From Chryseobacterium arthrosphaerae (GTDB taxonomy: Bacteria > Bacteroidota > Bacteroidia > Flavobacteriales > Weeksellaceae), in NCBI RefSeq assembly GCF_001684965.1, contig NZ_MAYG01000001.1:124001-188000 (forward strand): 64,000 nucleotides of DNA, written 5' to 3'. A program made the translations under genes and the position numbers. Positions 51,745 through 60,094 of the stretch are shown one piece after another; within the stretch, counting starts at the first letter, position 1; each line of letters starts with the position of its first letter. The notes beneath the pieces are model-generated. The model worked only from the letters and a program-made list of their open reading frames with translations, had not been told where the DNA came from and ran no database searches.

Positions 51745-52500
51745 ATGTCAACACAAGATGTAAATGGAAAAGTTGTTTTAATTGCCGGAGGAGGCAAGAA
51801 CCTGGGTGGATTGCTAAGCAGGGATTTCGCTGCAAAAGGAGCAAAACTGGCCATACACTATAATAGTGAAAGTTCCAGAGCCGACAGTGAAAAAACGCTT
51901 GCTGAGGTTCAGGCACTGGGAGCTGAAGCGTTCTTATTTCAGGGAGACCTTACCAAAGTAGAGAATATTACCAGATTCTTTGACGAAACTATTTCCCGTT
52001 ATGGCGGAATAGACATTGCGATCAACACCGTAGGAATGGTCCTGAAAAAACCGTTTGCTGAAACTACGGAATCAGAATATGACACCATGTTCAATGTCAA
52101 TTCAAAATCCGCTTATTTCTTTTTACAGGAAGCAGGTAAAAAACTGAATGATCACGGAAAGATCTGTACGATCGTAACCTCATTGCTGGCGGCTTATACG
52201 GGGCTGTATTCTACCTATGCAGGAGCAAAGGCACCGGTAGAACATTTTACGAGAGCTGCTTCCAAAGAATTCGGGGCGAGAGGAATTTCCGTTACAGCAG
52301 TAGCTCCCGGGCCAATGGATACTCCTTTCTTCTACGGCCAGGAAACCGATGATGCTGTAGCTTATCACAAATCAGCATCTGCATTGGGAGGACTTACCGA
52401 TATCAAAGATATTGCCCCGCTGGTAGAATTTTTAGTAACTGATGGCTGGTGGATCACCGGACAGACCATTTTTGCAAACGGAGGGTATACCACAAGATAA
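51745..52500 (+). CDS. SDR family NAD(P)-dependent oxidoreductase
   Basis: A 251-residue short-chain dehydrogenase/reductase. The cofactor motif is GGGKNLGGLLSRDFAAKG (from G15), a variant of TGxxxGxG. The catalytic tetrad appears as Y158 and K162 in STYAGAK, with the Ser in IVTSLL. HYNSESSR near residue 38 fits an NADPH-preferring enzyme. It resembles 3-oxoacyl-ACP reductase/sugar dehydrogenase-type SDRs, so the substrate is not certain. Single gene with a strong terminator. Confidence 0.9.
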   Translation: MSTQDVNGKVVLIAGGGKNLGGLLSRDFAAKGAKLAIHYNSESSRADSEKTLAEVQALGAEAFLFQGDLTKVENITRFFDETISRYGGIDIAINTVGMVLKKPFAETTESEYDTMFNVNSKSAYFFLQEAGKKLNDHGKICTIVTSLLAAYTGLYSTYAGAKAPVEHFTRAASKEFGARGISVTAVAPGPMDTPFFYGQETDDAVAYHKSASALGGLTDIKDIAPLVEFLVTDGWWITGQTIFANGGYTTR

Positions 52501-52531
52501 CCGGTTTAATATTTTAATATCCGTTAAAAAA

Positions 52532-52566
52532 GAAACTCACTGAAAACAACTTTCAGTGAGTTTTTT
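52532..52566. terminator. terminator between the SDR gene and lgt
   Basis: AAACTCACTGAAA-acaac-TTTCAGTGAGTTT, a perfect 13-bp stem followed by TTT, placed between convergent genes (stops 52500 and 52614). Confidence 0.9.
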
Positions 52567-52613
52567 ATGGGAACAAAACAGCTCTTCGCTAAGATTACTG
52601 TCTATTAATCGTG

Positions 52614-53450
52614 TTATGCCGTTTTCATTTTTCCCTTTTCCAGAATACTTCTGATCATAAAGAACAATCCCAGAAGAACAAAAGGAATACTGAGAAGCTG
52701 ACCCATATTCAAAATCATTCCATGCTCAAATTCAACCTGATCTACCTTGATGAATTCTATCAGGATTCTCATGATAAAGATAAGGAGGATACTGGTTCCG
52801 AAATAAAACCCCTGTCCGATCCTGAATATATTTTTCCTGTAAATAAAATAAACGAGCAGAAATATCACCATATAGGAAATCGCTTCATAAAGCTGTGCAG
52901 GATGTCTTGGAAGATCATCCACCTGTCTGAATATAAAAGCCCATGGTACATCTGTAGGAATACCTATGATTTCCGAATTCATAAGATTGGCCAGCCTGAT
53001 AAAAGTACCGCCTAACGGAAGCACAATAGCAATTGCATCCAGAACGGTCATAAACGGGATCGTATATTTTCTTGCATACAGCAACAGGGCAATCACCAGT
53101 CCTATACCGCCGCCGTGGCTTGCCAGTCCTGCAAACCCTGTAAAGTGGTAGGTTCCGTCAGGTCCCTGCTGGATGGGTAAAAAGATTTCAAGCGGGTGCT
53201 GGGAATAATAATCAAAATCATAAAAAATACAATGTCCCAGTCTGGCTCCCACCATAATTCCTATCAGGGCATAGGTGAATAGAGCATCGTGAGCCTTTGC
53301 GCTGAGGTTTTCTTTTTTATAGATACTTTTTAAAACATTTAAAGATAAGACCAGCCCTGTAAGAAATAGGAGTCCGTAGTATTTTAAAGGAATGCCCAGA
53401 ATATTGGCGATTTCAGGATTGATATCCCAGTTGATGTATAATAAACTCAT
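52614..53450 (-). CDS. lgt: prolipoprotein diacylglyceryl transferase
   Basis: Transfers diacylglycerol from phosphatidylglycerol to the lipobox Cys of prolipoproteins, the first step of lipoprotein maturation. An inner-membrane enzyme of 278 residues with about seven hydrophobic segments. Family motifs: ARLGHCIFYD, GLASHGGGIGLVIALLLYAR, and the Lgt signature region IRLANLMNSEIIGIPTD. RHPAQLYEAISYMVIFLLVY matches the conserved C-terminal segment. The many lipoproteins in this window depend on it. Preceded by a TATCTTTG promoter box at 53478. Confidence 0.96.
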   Translation of the reverse strand: MSLLYINWDINPEIANILGIPLKYYGLLFLTGLVLSLNVLKSIYKKENLSAKAHDALFTYALIGIMVGARLGHCIFYDFDYYSQHPLEIFLPIQQGPDGTYHFTGFAGLASHGGGIGLVIALLLYARKYTIPFMTVLDAIAIVLPLGGTFIRLANLMNSEIIGIPTDVPWAFIFRQVDDLPRHPAQLYEAISYMVIFLLVYFIYRKNIFRIGQGFYFGTSILLIFIMRILIEFIKVDQVEFEHGMILNMGQLLSIPFVLLGLFFMIRSILEKGKMKTA

Positions 53451-53477
53451 TGATATTGTTGTCGGATTTTAAAGAGG

Positions 53478-53485
53478 CAAAGATA
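53478..53485 (-). promoter_or_regulatory. -7 promoter box of lgt
   Basis: On the minus strand TATCTTTG, within the sequence TTATCTTTGCCTCTT that is shared exactly with the tyrS promoter. Confidence 0.6.
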
Positions 53486-53688
53486 AGAAAATAGGATTTT
53501 CCGGATAGGAAAGGCTGTTTCGGGGACTCTATGGGCTGATTCATAAAGTATTAACTATGGTTTTGCCGTACTGTCCATCAGGAATACACGTTTTTCATTA
53601 TTAAATAGTGACAGTTCATTAATGAAATCACTCAAAATAACTTCCATTTTCTTTCTCCCATCTTCCGGCCATCTATTAAAAATACCTG

Positions 53689-54696
53689 TTAAGTCGAAGA
53701 TCTGTACACCAATTCTGCATCCATCAAAACAGATCTGCTTGGAGCTGTACTGTCTTTGATTTTTTCCAATGCAAGTTCTGCAGCAGCTTCCCCCATTTTT
53801 TCTAATGGCTGCTGTACACTGGTGAGCTGGGGATATACCATTGATGAAAGTTCCGTTCCGGAAAAACTGGCAACGGCAACCTCATCGGGAATACTTACCT
53901 TTTGTTCCAGAAGATAAGTCATGGCACCCATCGCCAAAGTATCACTGAATGCAAAAATACTGTCAAACTGTACATTCCTGGCCAATAGCTGCCTGATCGC
54001 TTTCTTACCGTGCTCAAAAGTCATTCCGTCAGTGCGCACAACCAGATTCTCATCAAAAATATTGTATTTCATGAGAATGCGCTTATAACCGTTCATCCTT
54101 TCTGTGGCGTTATGGATTCCTGTAGGGCCCATTATATGGACAATTCTTTTTCTTCCTTTTTTGATCAGGTATTCTACCATTAATGAAGATTTGATATAAT
54201 CATTAATGATCACTTTTGAAACATCAAGGGATTTGTGCGGAATTCTGTCAAAAAATACCATAGGCGTTCCCTGATTGATAATATGCTCATACATATCATT
54301 ATTTTGGGTTTCATGGCAAAGATTAATAATAATGGCATCTACATTAAACTCTTCCATCAGCTGAAGATTTTTCCTTTCAATAACGGGATCTTCGTCTGAT
54401 TGTGTGATGATGATCCTGTACCCGAGCGGATACAGAATATTCTGAATTCCTTTAAGAACTTTCGAGGAAAACGGGGTGATCATCTCGGGAACTACAAATC
54501 CTATGGTCTTGGACTGTCCGGACTGTAAATTTAAAGCCGTAAGGTTAGGTTTATAGCCCAGTTTTTCGGCTGCATCCAATACTCTTTTTTTTGTTTCTTC
54601 ATTTACATTTTTGTCATTAAGGAGGGCTCTGGAGATCGTAGAGGTAGATAATGACAAAAATTTAGACAGATCTTTTATCGTAATACGTCTCATCAA
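53689..54696 (-). CDS. LacI-family transcriptional repressor
   Basis: A 335-residue regulator. The N-terminal helix-turn-helix reads ITIKDLSKFLSLSTSTISRA with the hinge helix NLTALNLQSGQS near 53-64. The C-terminal periplasmic-binding-type effector domain starts at TIGFVVPEMITPFSS and contains HIMGPTGIHNATERMNGYK. It is divergent from the mannitol dehydrogenase gene. A 42-bp double palindrome in the 160-bp gap (54732-54773) is its likely operator. The effector may be mannitol, fructose or a phosphate ester. Confidence 0.94.
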   Translation of the reverse strand: MMRRITIKDLSKFLSLSTSTISRALLNDKNVNEETKKRVLDAAEKLGYKPNLTALNLQSGQSKTIGFVVPEMITPFSSKVLKGIQNILYPLGYRIIITQSDEDPVIERKNLQLMEEFNVDAIIINLCHETQNNDMYEHIINQGTPMVFFDRIPHKSLDVSKVIINDYIKSSLMVEYLIKKGRKRIVHIMGPTGIHNATERMNGYKRILMKYNIFDENLVVRTDGMTFEHGKKAIRQLLARNVQFDSIFAFSDTLAMGAMTYLLEQKVSIPDEVAVASFSGTELSSMVYPQLTSVQQPLEKMGEAAAELALEKIKDSTAPSRSVLMDAELVYRSST

Positions 54697-54731
54697 GTAT
54701 ATTTTTTGGGTTAAAATAATAAAAAAAATGG

Positions 54732-54773
54732 CAATTGGGAACGTTCCCTTATTTCTGGGAACGTTCCCAATTG
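54732..54773. promoter_or_regulatory. double palindromic operator of the LacI-family repressor
   Basis: Two perfect GGGAACGTTCCC palindromes (54737-54748 and 54757-54768) are 20 bp apart. The whole block is also a palindrome, with CAATT and AATTG at its ends. LacI-family regulators bind such 12-14-bp sites with a central CG. Two sites on the same helical face allow cooperative binding and control of both divergent genes. Confidence 0.85.
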
Positions 54774-54856
54774 AAATTTTTTCAAAAAATATAAAAATTA
54801 ACTATTTGTTAATATAGATTTAGAGAATTGATTAATCTGTTAACAAATTTATATAT

Positions 54857-56293
54857 ATGAGTATGGTTTATTATCATTATGATGTTTCTGATATAACTAC
54901 GGGAATTTTACATATCGGGATAGGGAATTTCCACAGAGCACATCAGCAATTTTATACCAATCTGCTGCTGCATGATAAGGATCAGCAGAATTGGGGAATT
55001 TGCGGAGTATGTTTATTACCTGCAGATGAAAAAACAGTAAAAAATCTGAGAGCCCAGCATCTTGATTATTCACTTACAATCTGCGGAAGAAACGGCGAAG
55101 ATGAGGTGTATACAATAGGTTCGTTAAGAGAACTGATATGGGGAGTTGAAGATCCGGAAGCTGTAGTGAGAAAAATTGCTGACAGCTCTGTCAGAATCAT
55201 CACTTTAACAATCACGGAAGGCGGATATAACCTTGATAAGGAAACGGGAAAATTTATACTCGGTGATGAAAAAATACAGCATGATCTGAAAAAGCCTGCC
55301 ATTCCGGTTACTGTTTTTGGTTTTGTTGCAGAAGGTTTACGCCAGAGAAAAGCACAGGGCGGAGCTGGACTTACGATACTGTCATGCGACAACCTTCAGC
55401 ACAACGGAAATACAACAAAAAGGGCTTTTATGACGTTCATTGAAGCCCAGGATAAAGAGCTGGCAGCCTGGGTAGAAAAGCATGTTACTTTCCCTAACAG
55501 TATGGTAGACCGCATTACACCGGCTACAACCCCCGAAGATGTTGAAAGGCTGAATAAACTGAACGGCACCCATGATCAGGTCCCTGTATACTGCGAAGAT
55601 TTTATACAATGGGTCATAGAAGACAACTTTATAGCGGGAAGGCCCGCCTGGGAAAGAGTAGGAGTAGAGTTTACCCATGATGTAGCCGCATTTGAAAATA
55701 TGAAACTGAGCCTGCTGAATGCTTCCCACACCTTATTGTCCTATCCTGCTTTTCTGATGGGATACCGAAAAGTAGATCAGGCTATGCAGGATAAAAACCT
55801 TGTGAAACTGATCAGGACTTTTATGGATGCTGATATTACCCCTTTCGTTCCTGCTCCTGAAAATACAGACCTGGAAAAATATAAAGAAACCCTTATCGAA
55901 AGGTTTGCCAATCATAGTGTAAGTGACCAGGTGAGCCGCCTGTGCTTTGACGGGATTTCAAAATTTCCGGTATATATCATTCCTAACCTTGATAAAATGA
56001 TCAAGGCAGGAGCAGATCTTACAAGACCCGCTTTTCTTATTGCTTCCTACAGACATTATCTTAAATACAGGAAAGATGACCAGGGTAATGGTTTTGAGAT
56101 CGGAGAGCCGTGGCTGACGGAAAGTGATCAACAGCTTATCACCAGTGAAAATCCAAAGGACTTTCTGGAATTATCCGCTTTTAAAGGAGTTCATCTGAAA
56201 GGTTCCGGACAATTTATAGAATTATACATCCGGTTTGCAGAGGAAATAAAAGATGCAGGAGTGGTCTCGGTATTACAATCAATCATAAAATAA
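54857..56293 (+). CDS. mannitol dehydrogenase family protein
   Basis: A 478-residue NAD(P)-dependent polyol dehydrogenase of the long-chain mannitol dehydrogenase family, expected to oxidise D-mannitol (or arabinitol/sorbitol) to fructose (or ketose). The cofactor motif is GIGNFHRAHQQFYTNLLL near 20-37. The family's catalytic K-x4-N-x2-H signature is KLSLLNASHT, with RIITLTITEGGYNL earlier. A nearby ATG at 54863 is an alternative start. First gene of the operon that continues with the MFS transporter 6 bp after its stop. Confidence 0.93.
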   Translation: MSMVYYHYDVSDITTGILHIGIGNFHRAHQQFYTNLLLHDKDQQNWGICGVCLLPADEKTVKNLRAQHLDYSLTICGRNGEDEVYTIGSLRELIWGVEDPEAVVRKIADSSVRIITLTITEGGYNLDKETGKFILGDEKIQHDLKKPAIPVTVFGFVAEGLRQRKAQGGAGLTILSCDNLQHNGNTTKRAFMTFIEAQDKELAAWVEKHVTFPNSMVDRITPATTPEDVERLNKLNGTHDQVPVYCEDFIQWVIEDNFIAGRPAWERVGVEFTHDVAAFENMKLSLLNASHTLLSYPAFLMGYRKVDQAMQDKNLVKLIRTFMDADITPFVPAPENTDLEKYKETLIERFANHSVSDQVSRLCFDGISKFPVYIIPNLDKMIKAGADLTRPAFLIASYRHYLKYRKDDQGNGFEIGEPWLTESDQQLITSENPKDFLELSAFKGVHLKGSGQFIELYIRFAEEIKDAGVVSVLQSIIK

Positions 56294-56299
56294 TAAGCC

Positions 56300-57646
56300 A
56301 TGCAAATAAATCCCAATATAACTTCTTTAGATCATAAAAAGAACAATGCCATATTGCCGTTTGCTATCATTACATTTATCTACTTTATTGTAGGTTTTCT
56401 GACCACTGTGAATGAGCAGCTCCAGGCACCATTGAAATTTACTTTCCTGAGCCATGCAGGAAGCCTGAAAAATACATTTACTACCCTGATTTCCTTTTTT
56501 TTCTTTTTAGGATATCTTCTGAACGGAACCCTGGGAAGCAAATGGGTCAATGCCTATGGATATAAAAATACGATCCTGCGCGGGCTTTTGTTTATGATAT
56601 CCGGGCTTTTCATGTACTTGTTTTCATCATGGTTTGGTGATCATTATCCTGATGCAAAATTTAATATAAAAGATGCAGTCATTCCTTTTGGGTTTATTGT
56701 TTTTGTAGCCGGATCTTACCTCATGGGTACCTCAGCAGCCATCATTCAGGTTGTTGTAAATCCCTACGCCGCATCCTATGAGCTGAAAGGAACACAGCCC
56801 GTACAGCGTCTGAATATTCTGACGGCAATTAATTCGATAGGTACTACTTCTGCACCATTTTTTGTAACAGTAGTCATGTTCAGCGGGATTTCTATTGAGA
56901 ATATAGAGATCAGGCAGCTTTTGCTTCCGCTGGCAGTTCTTATCATCTGCATACTGGGGGTAATGATCATTACCAAAAGGCTTGACCTTCCTGATATTGC
57001 CCACACAAGAGTGGTTGGAGAAGAAAAGCTGAACAGAAGCATCTGGTCATTCAGGCACTTTGTATTGGGCGTTACGGCCATCTTTTTCTATGTAGGAACA
57101 GAAGTGGCGATAGGGGCTAATATTAATTTATATGCCTTTGAACTGATGGATTCCGGACATCCGATCACATTCTTCGGAAAAACAGATATTATTATCGGAG
57201 AGATGGATCTGGGAATTCATGCATTACTGTCCACATTATACTGGGGTGGTTTTCTGGTAGGAAGAGCGGTGTCAAGCTTTTTCAGTAAAATTTCTGCAAG
57301 AACGCAGCTGGTGACAACAACCATTCTTGCTACCATTCTTGCTTTAATATCCATGATTACTCAGAATCTATGGTTTCTGGTTGCCATAGGACTTCTCCAT
57401 TCATCAATGTGGAGCTGTATCTATACCCTTTCCATAAAAGGACTCAATAAATATACTTCAAAAGCTTCCGGGATTTTTATTTCAGCAGTATTTGGAGGAG
57501 CTGTGTTTACCCTTATTCAGGGCGGCCTCGCTGATATTTTAGGTTCCTGGAGATGGACCTGGTGGCTTACCGTGATCTGCGAATTGCTGATGCTGGGCTA
57601 TGCTCTGTTCGGATCACGTATAAGAGAAAAAGACCTTATTAATTAA
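56300..57646 (+). CDS. MFS sugar transporter, FucP-like
   Basis: A 448-residue inner-membrane permease with about 12 hydrophobic segments. The N-terminal TM1 motif GFLTTVNEQLQAPLKF is of the FucP/glucose-galactose porter type. The TM5-region SAAIIQVVVNPYAASYELKG also fits. In the operon it would import mannitol or another polyol by proton symport. A candidate outer-membrane porin gene follows 83 bp after its stop. Confidence 0.9.
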   Translation: MQINPNITSLDHKKNNAILPFAIITFIYFIVGFLTTVNEQLQAPLKFTFLSHAGSLKNTFTTLISFFFFLGYLLNGTLGSKWVNAYGYKNTILRGLLFMISGLFMYLFSSWFGDHYPDAKFNIKDAVIPFGFIVFVAGSYLMGTSAAIIQVVVNPYAASYELKGTQPVQRLNILTAINSIGTTSAPFFVTVVMFSGISIENIEIRQLLLPLAVLIICILGVMIITKRLDLPDIAHTRVVGEEKLNRSIWSFRHFVLGVTAIFFYVGTEVAIGANINLYAFELMDSGHPITFFGKTDIIIGEMDLGIHALLSTLYWGGFLVGRAVSSFFSKISARTQLVTTTILATILALISMITQNLWFLVAIGLLHSSMWSCIYTLSIKGLNKYTSKASGIFISAVFGGAVFTLIQGGLADILGSWRWTWWLTVICELLMLGYALFGSRIREKDLIN

Positions 57647-57729
57647 TCATATTTTTTTCAATCAATGCAGTATCCTGTATGCGATTACCGGATACAGGAT
57701 ACCTACTGCCTTAAAAAAACACTCTGATC

Positions 57730-58455
57730 ATGCTTAAAAACTATTTATTACTTATTTCCTGCGCTTTCGGGACCTTTGCAGGTGCACAGGAAATACATTC
57801 AGCTTTACAGCTTAGAAACAGCCATTTATGGCGGGGACTTGAAGTATCTGCGGGACTTATTTACACCGGCGATGTGCATCTGGAATATAAAAAATTTTAT
57901 GGAGGATTCTGGGCCGGCGGCAATGTGGATGGCTCCTATAAAGAATTTAATAACTATATAGGATACAAGAACAAGCATCTTATCCTGGAATTATGGGATA
58001 TCTATAACTTTTCGCCGGGCGCCACTTACAACAATAAAGAATTTTTTAATTATTCTGCAGGGCAGACCGGGCGTTTCTGGGATTTGAGATCTTACTATAC
58101 CATAAGTGATAAATTTCCTTTGGTACTAAGCTGGAATACCATAGTTTTCGGGAGAGACCGGAACAGTGAAAACACGGAGAATAAATACTCCTCATTTGTT
58201 TCCGGGGAATATCCTGTATACAAAAAAGAGAACCTTGAAGTCCGCGGAAGAATAGGATATGGTTTTGCATTGAACAACAAGGGAGAAAAGAATAATTTTT
58301 TTGCTAAGGAAGCAGGCTTCAATGAGATCAGCCTCATCATTTCAAAATCCTTTACCATTCAGGGATATAAAATTCCTATAGGTATATGGGGAATGTGGAA
58401 TCCTGTCAGCAACAATGCTTTTCTTCAGTTTTCTGTACAGGCCTATTCATTCTGA
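57730..58455 (+). CDS. putative outer membrane porin of the polyol operon
   Basis: A 241-residue secreted protein with a signal peptide (LKNYLLLISCAFGTFAGAQE). After the signal the protein is made of aromatic-rich alternating strands (IHSALQLRNSHLWRGLEVSA, YGGFWAGGNVDGSYK) and ends with a strand rich in aromatic residues (NAFLQFSVQAYSF). No assigned family, though the layout is that of a 10- to 12-stranded barrel. It probably lets the polyol enter the periplasm. It lies between the transporter and the fructokinase on one strand. Confidence 0.75.
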   Translation: MLKNYLLLISCAFGTFAGAQEIHSALQLRNSHLWRGLEVSAGLIYTGDVHLEYKKFYGGFWAGGNVDGSYKEFNNYIGYKNKHLILELWDIYNFSPGATYNNKEFFNYSAGQTGRFWDLRSYYTISDKFPLVLSWNTIVFGRDRNSENTENKYSSFVSGEYPVYKKENLEVRGRIGYGFALNNKGEKNNFFAKEAGFNEISLIISKSFTIQGYKIPIGIWGMWNPVSNNAFLQFSVQAYSF

Positions 58456-58517
58456 GCCAGGGACATTCAAAGGAGTAAATCTTTTATCAACTCAATACAT
58501 TTAATTACTTTTATATA

Positions 58518-59438
58518 ATGAAAGATCAAAAAAATAAAGCAGTCTGTTTTGGAGAAGTTCTCTGGGATATTTTTCCGGGAGAACAGAAAAGAATAGGGGG
58601 AGCACCTTTTAATGTAGCCTATCACCTTTCCAAAATGGGATTGGATGTCAGTATGATAAGCAGTGTAGGCGATGATCAGCTGGGGCATGATTTGCTTGAA
58701 AAAATGAAAAACTGGAATATTCCTGCAGAGCATGTTCAGATCAATACCCAATATCCTACCAGTACTGTGATCGCTACGGTAGATGAAAATAATGATGCCC
58801 ATTATGATATTGTAGAAGGAGTAGCCTGGGATTTTATTGATATCACCACAGAAAATCAGGAGATTCTCAATTCAGCAGATGCTTTGGTATTCGGAACACT
58901 GGCGGCAAGAAACGGGAAAACAAGAAATACGTTATTCCAATTGCTTGAGCTCGGTGGGTATAATGTTTTTGATATCAATCTCAGAGAACCTTATTATGAA
59001 GTTGGGATGATAAAAGATTTACTCCACAAAACCCATCTGGCCAAGTTCAACAAAGCAGAAATGCGCATGATGCTGGATTTTTTAGGGAAAGATTACACTA
59101 CCGAAGAGGATGGCATCAGATACCTGCAGGATCAGTTTGATCTTGAAGAGATCATTATTTCCAAGGGAAGTAAGGGGGCTTTGTATGCCAATCAGGATAA
59201 TTTTTATCTGTATCCTACCATACCTGTGACCATAAAAGATACCGTAGGGAGTGGAGACTCATTTTTAGCGGGTTTTCTTTCCAAAAGGCTGGAAGCAGGA
59301 AGCACCGTTCATGAAACCATGGTTCAGGCTGTTTCTCTTGGAGCGTTTATAACCTCACAGGAGGGTGCCTGCCCGGAATATTCCCTGGAAGATTTTATCA
59401 GATTCAAAAACGGTCATCCCATATCTGCTTTAAGCTGA
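58518..59438 (+). CDS. PfkB-family fructokinase
   Basis: A 306-residue sugar kinase of the ribokinase fold. The N-terminal substrate loop is CFGEVLWDIFPGEQKRIGGA. NVAYHLSKMGLDVSMISSVG binds the sugar. The catalytic Asp lies in DTVGSGDSFLAGFLSKRLEA. Together with the mannitol dehydrogenase, phosphorylation of fructose to fructose 6-phosphate completes the pathway into glycolysis. Last clear gene of the operon, ended by hairpins at 59469 and 59572. Confidence 0.92.
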   Translation: MKDQKNKAVCFGEVLWDIFPGEQKRIGGAPFNVAYHLSKMGLDVSMISSVGDDQLGHDLLEKMKNWNIPAEHVQINTQYPTSTVIATVDENNDAHYDIVEGVAWDFIDITTENQEILNSADALVFGTLAARNGKTRNTLFQLLELGGYNVFDINLREPYYEVGMIKDLLHKTHLAKFNKAEMRMMLDFLGKDYTTEEDGIRYLQDQFDLEEIIISKGSKGALYANQDNFYLYPTIPVTIKDTVGSGDSFLAGFLSKRLEAGSTVHETMVQAVSLGAFITSQEGACPEYSLEDFIRFKNGHPISALS

Positions 59439-59455
59439 ACTCCCAAAGGTGTCAT

Positions 59456-59496
59456 CATTCAGAATGGCTCTGATGTCCTTTGATATCAGATGAATG
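59456..59496. terminator. double-tiered hairpin after fructokinase
   Basis: TCTGATgTC (59469-59477), CTTT loop and GATATCAGA (59482-59490), with outer arms CATTCA (59456-59461) and TGAATG (59491-59496). No T-run follows, so it may be a processing or structural element. Confidence 0.4.
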
Positions 59497-59571
59497 CTGA
59501 GAATATAATCAAATACTAAAGACATTTTAAACAGTCTGACAGCATCCGCAATACTTAATTAAAACATATGA

Positions 59572-59612
59572 AAAACAAGACCTCATGCACTTTTGTACTG
59601 AGGTTTTCTTTT
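59572..59612 (+). terminator. second hairpin after fructokinase
   Basis: AAgACCTCA / TGAGGTTTT with GCAC/GTAC inner bases, followed by CTTTT. A better terminator candidate than 59456-59496. Confidence 0.5.
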
Positions 59613-59722
59613 GATGACAGTTTCACAACTCTAAGAGTAATATCATTAATGATTTTTTGATATTGAAAGAGCTCTTTCAGTACTCTATGATCTGAGTCAT
59701 AAAGTTTTACAATGAGGTTTTC

Positions 59723-59730
59723 TACTTTTG
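59723..59730 (+). promoter_or_regulatory. -7 promoter box before the small lipoprotein gene
   Basis: TACTTTTG, a perfect TAnnTTTG, 28 bp before the ATG at 59759. Confidence 0.5.
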
Positions 59731-59758
59731 ATACTACACACACCACAAATTTAATACT

Positions 59759-59971
59759 ATGAAATTTATTGTATCACTAGTCGCACTGACAGGCATTTTT
59801 GTCATCAGCTGCACAAAAGAACCACAGCCCCGGCAGACCAATACGGATACCATCATGGCTTCAGACAGCCTTACTTCAGGTTCGGCACAGATCTCACCGG
59901 ATTCTGCAGATCAGACAGCTACAGTAGACAGTTCTGCCTACGATCTTGACTCTATTAAAAAGAGCCGATAA
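59759..59971 (+). CDS. small hypothetical lipoprotein
   Basis: 70 residues with a lipobox (TGIFVISCTKEP, Cys near 18). The mature 52 residues are Ser/Thr/Asp/Gln-rich and look disordered (SDSLTSGSAQISPDSADQTA). Such short lipoproteins are frequent in Flavobacteriia and have no known function. It lies on the same strand 123 bp before the oxidase operon but has its own promoter box. Confidence 0.7.
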   Translation: MKFIVSLVALTGIFVISCTKEPQPRQTNTDTIMASDSLTSGSAQISPDSADQTATVDSSAYDLDSIKKSR

Positions 59972-59988
59972 ACCCAGCTTAATACATA

Positions 59989-60006
59989 ACTTTTCTCAGT
60001 GAAAAG
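59989..60006. other. short inverted repeat after the small lipoprotein gene
   Basis: CTTTTC-TCAGT-GAAAAG dyad, about 20 bp after the lipoprotein stop. It could be a weak terminator without a strong T-run. Confidence 0.35.
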
Positions 60007-60009
60007 AGG

Positions 60010-60032
60010 TTGATATTCCATAGCAATATCAA
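60010..60032. promoter_or_regulatory. inverted repeat upstream of the oxidase operon
   Basis: TTGATATT (60010-60017) and AATATCAA (60025-60032) form a perfect 8-bp dyad around CCATAGC. The half-sites contain TTGAT/ATCAA as in Fnr boxes but with a wider centre (13 bp rather than 4). A Crp/Fnr gene lies 3.5 kb downstream in the same locus. Confidence 0.4.
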
Positions 60033-60094
60033 TACAGCTTCTATTAAAGAATAAACCGGAACATTACATTTCATTAATCCATAATACAATTGTT

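Larger units (their letters stand above)
59439..59758. other. 320-bp intergenic region after the polyol operon
   Basis: Contains two hairpins (59456-59496 and 59572-59612) and a -7 box for the following lipoprotein gene (59723-59730). I see no gene in it. Confidence 0.6.

Noticed and set aside
59555..59746. 63-codon minus-strand frame in the gap after fructokinase
   Set aside because: Overlaps the hairpin at 59572-59612 and the promoter box at 59723. No domain or start signal.
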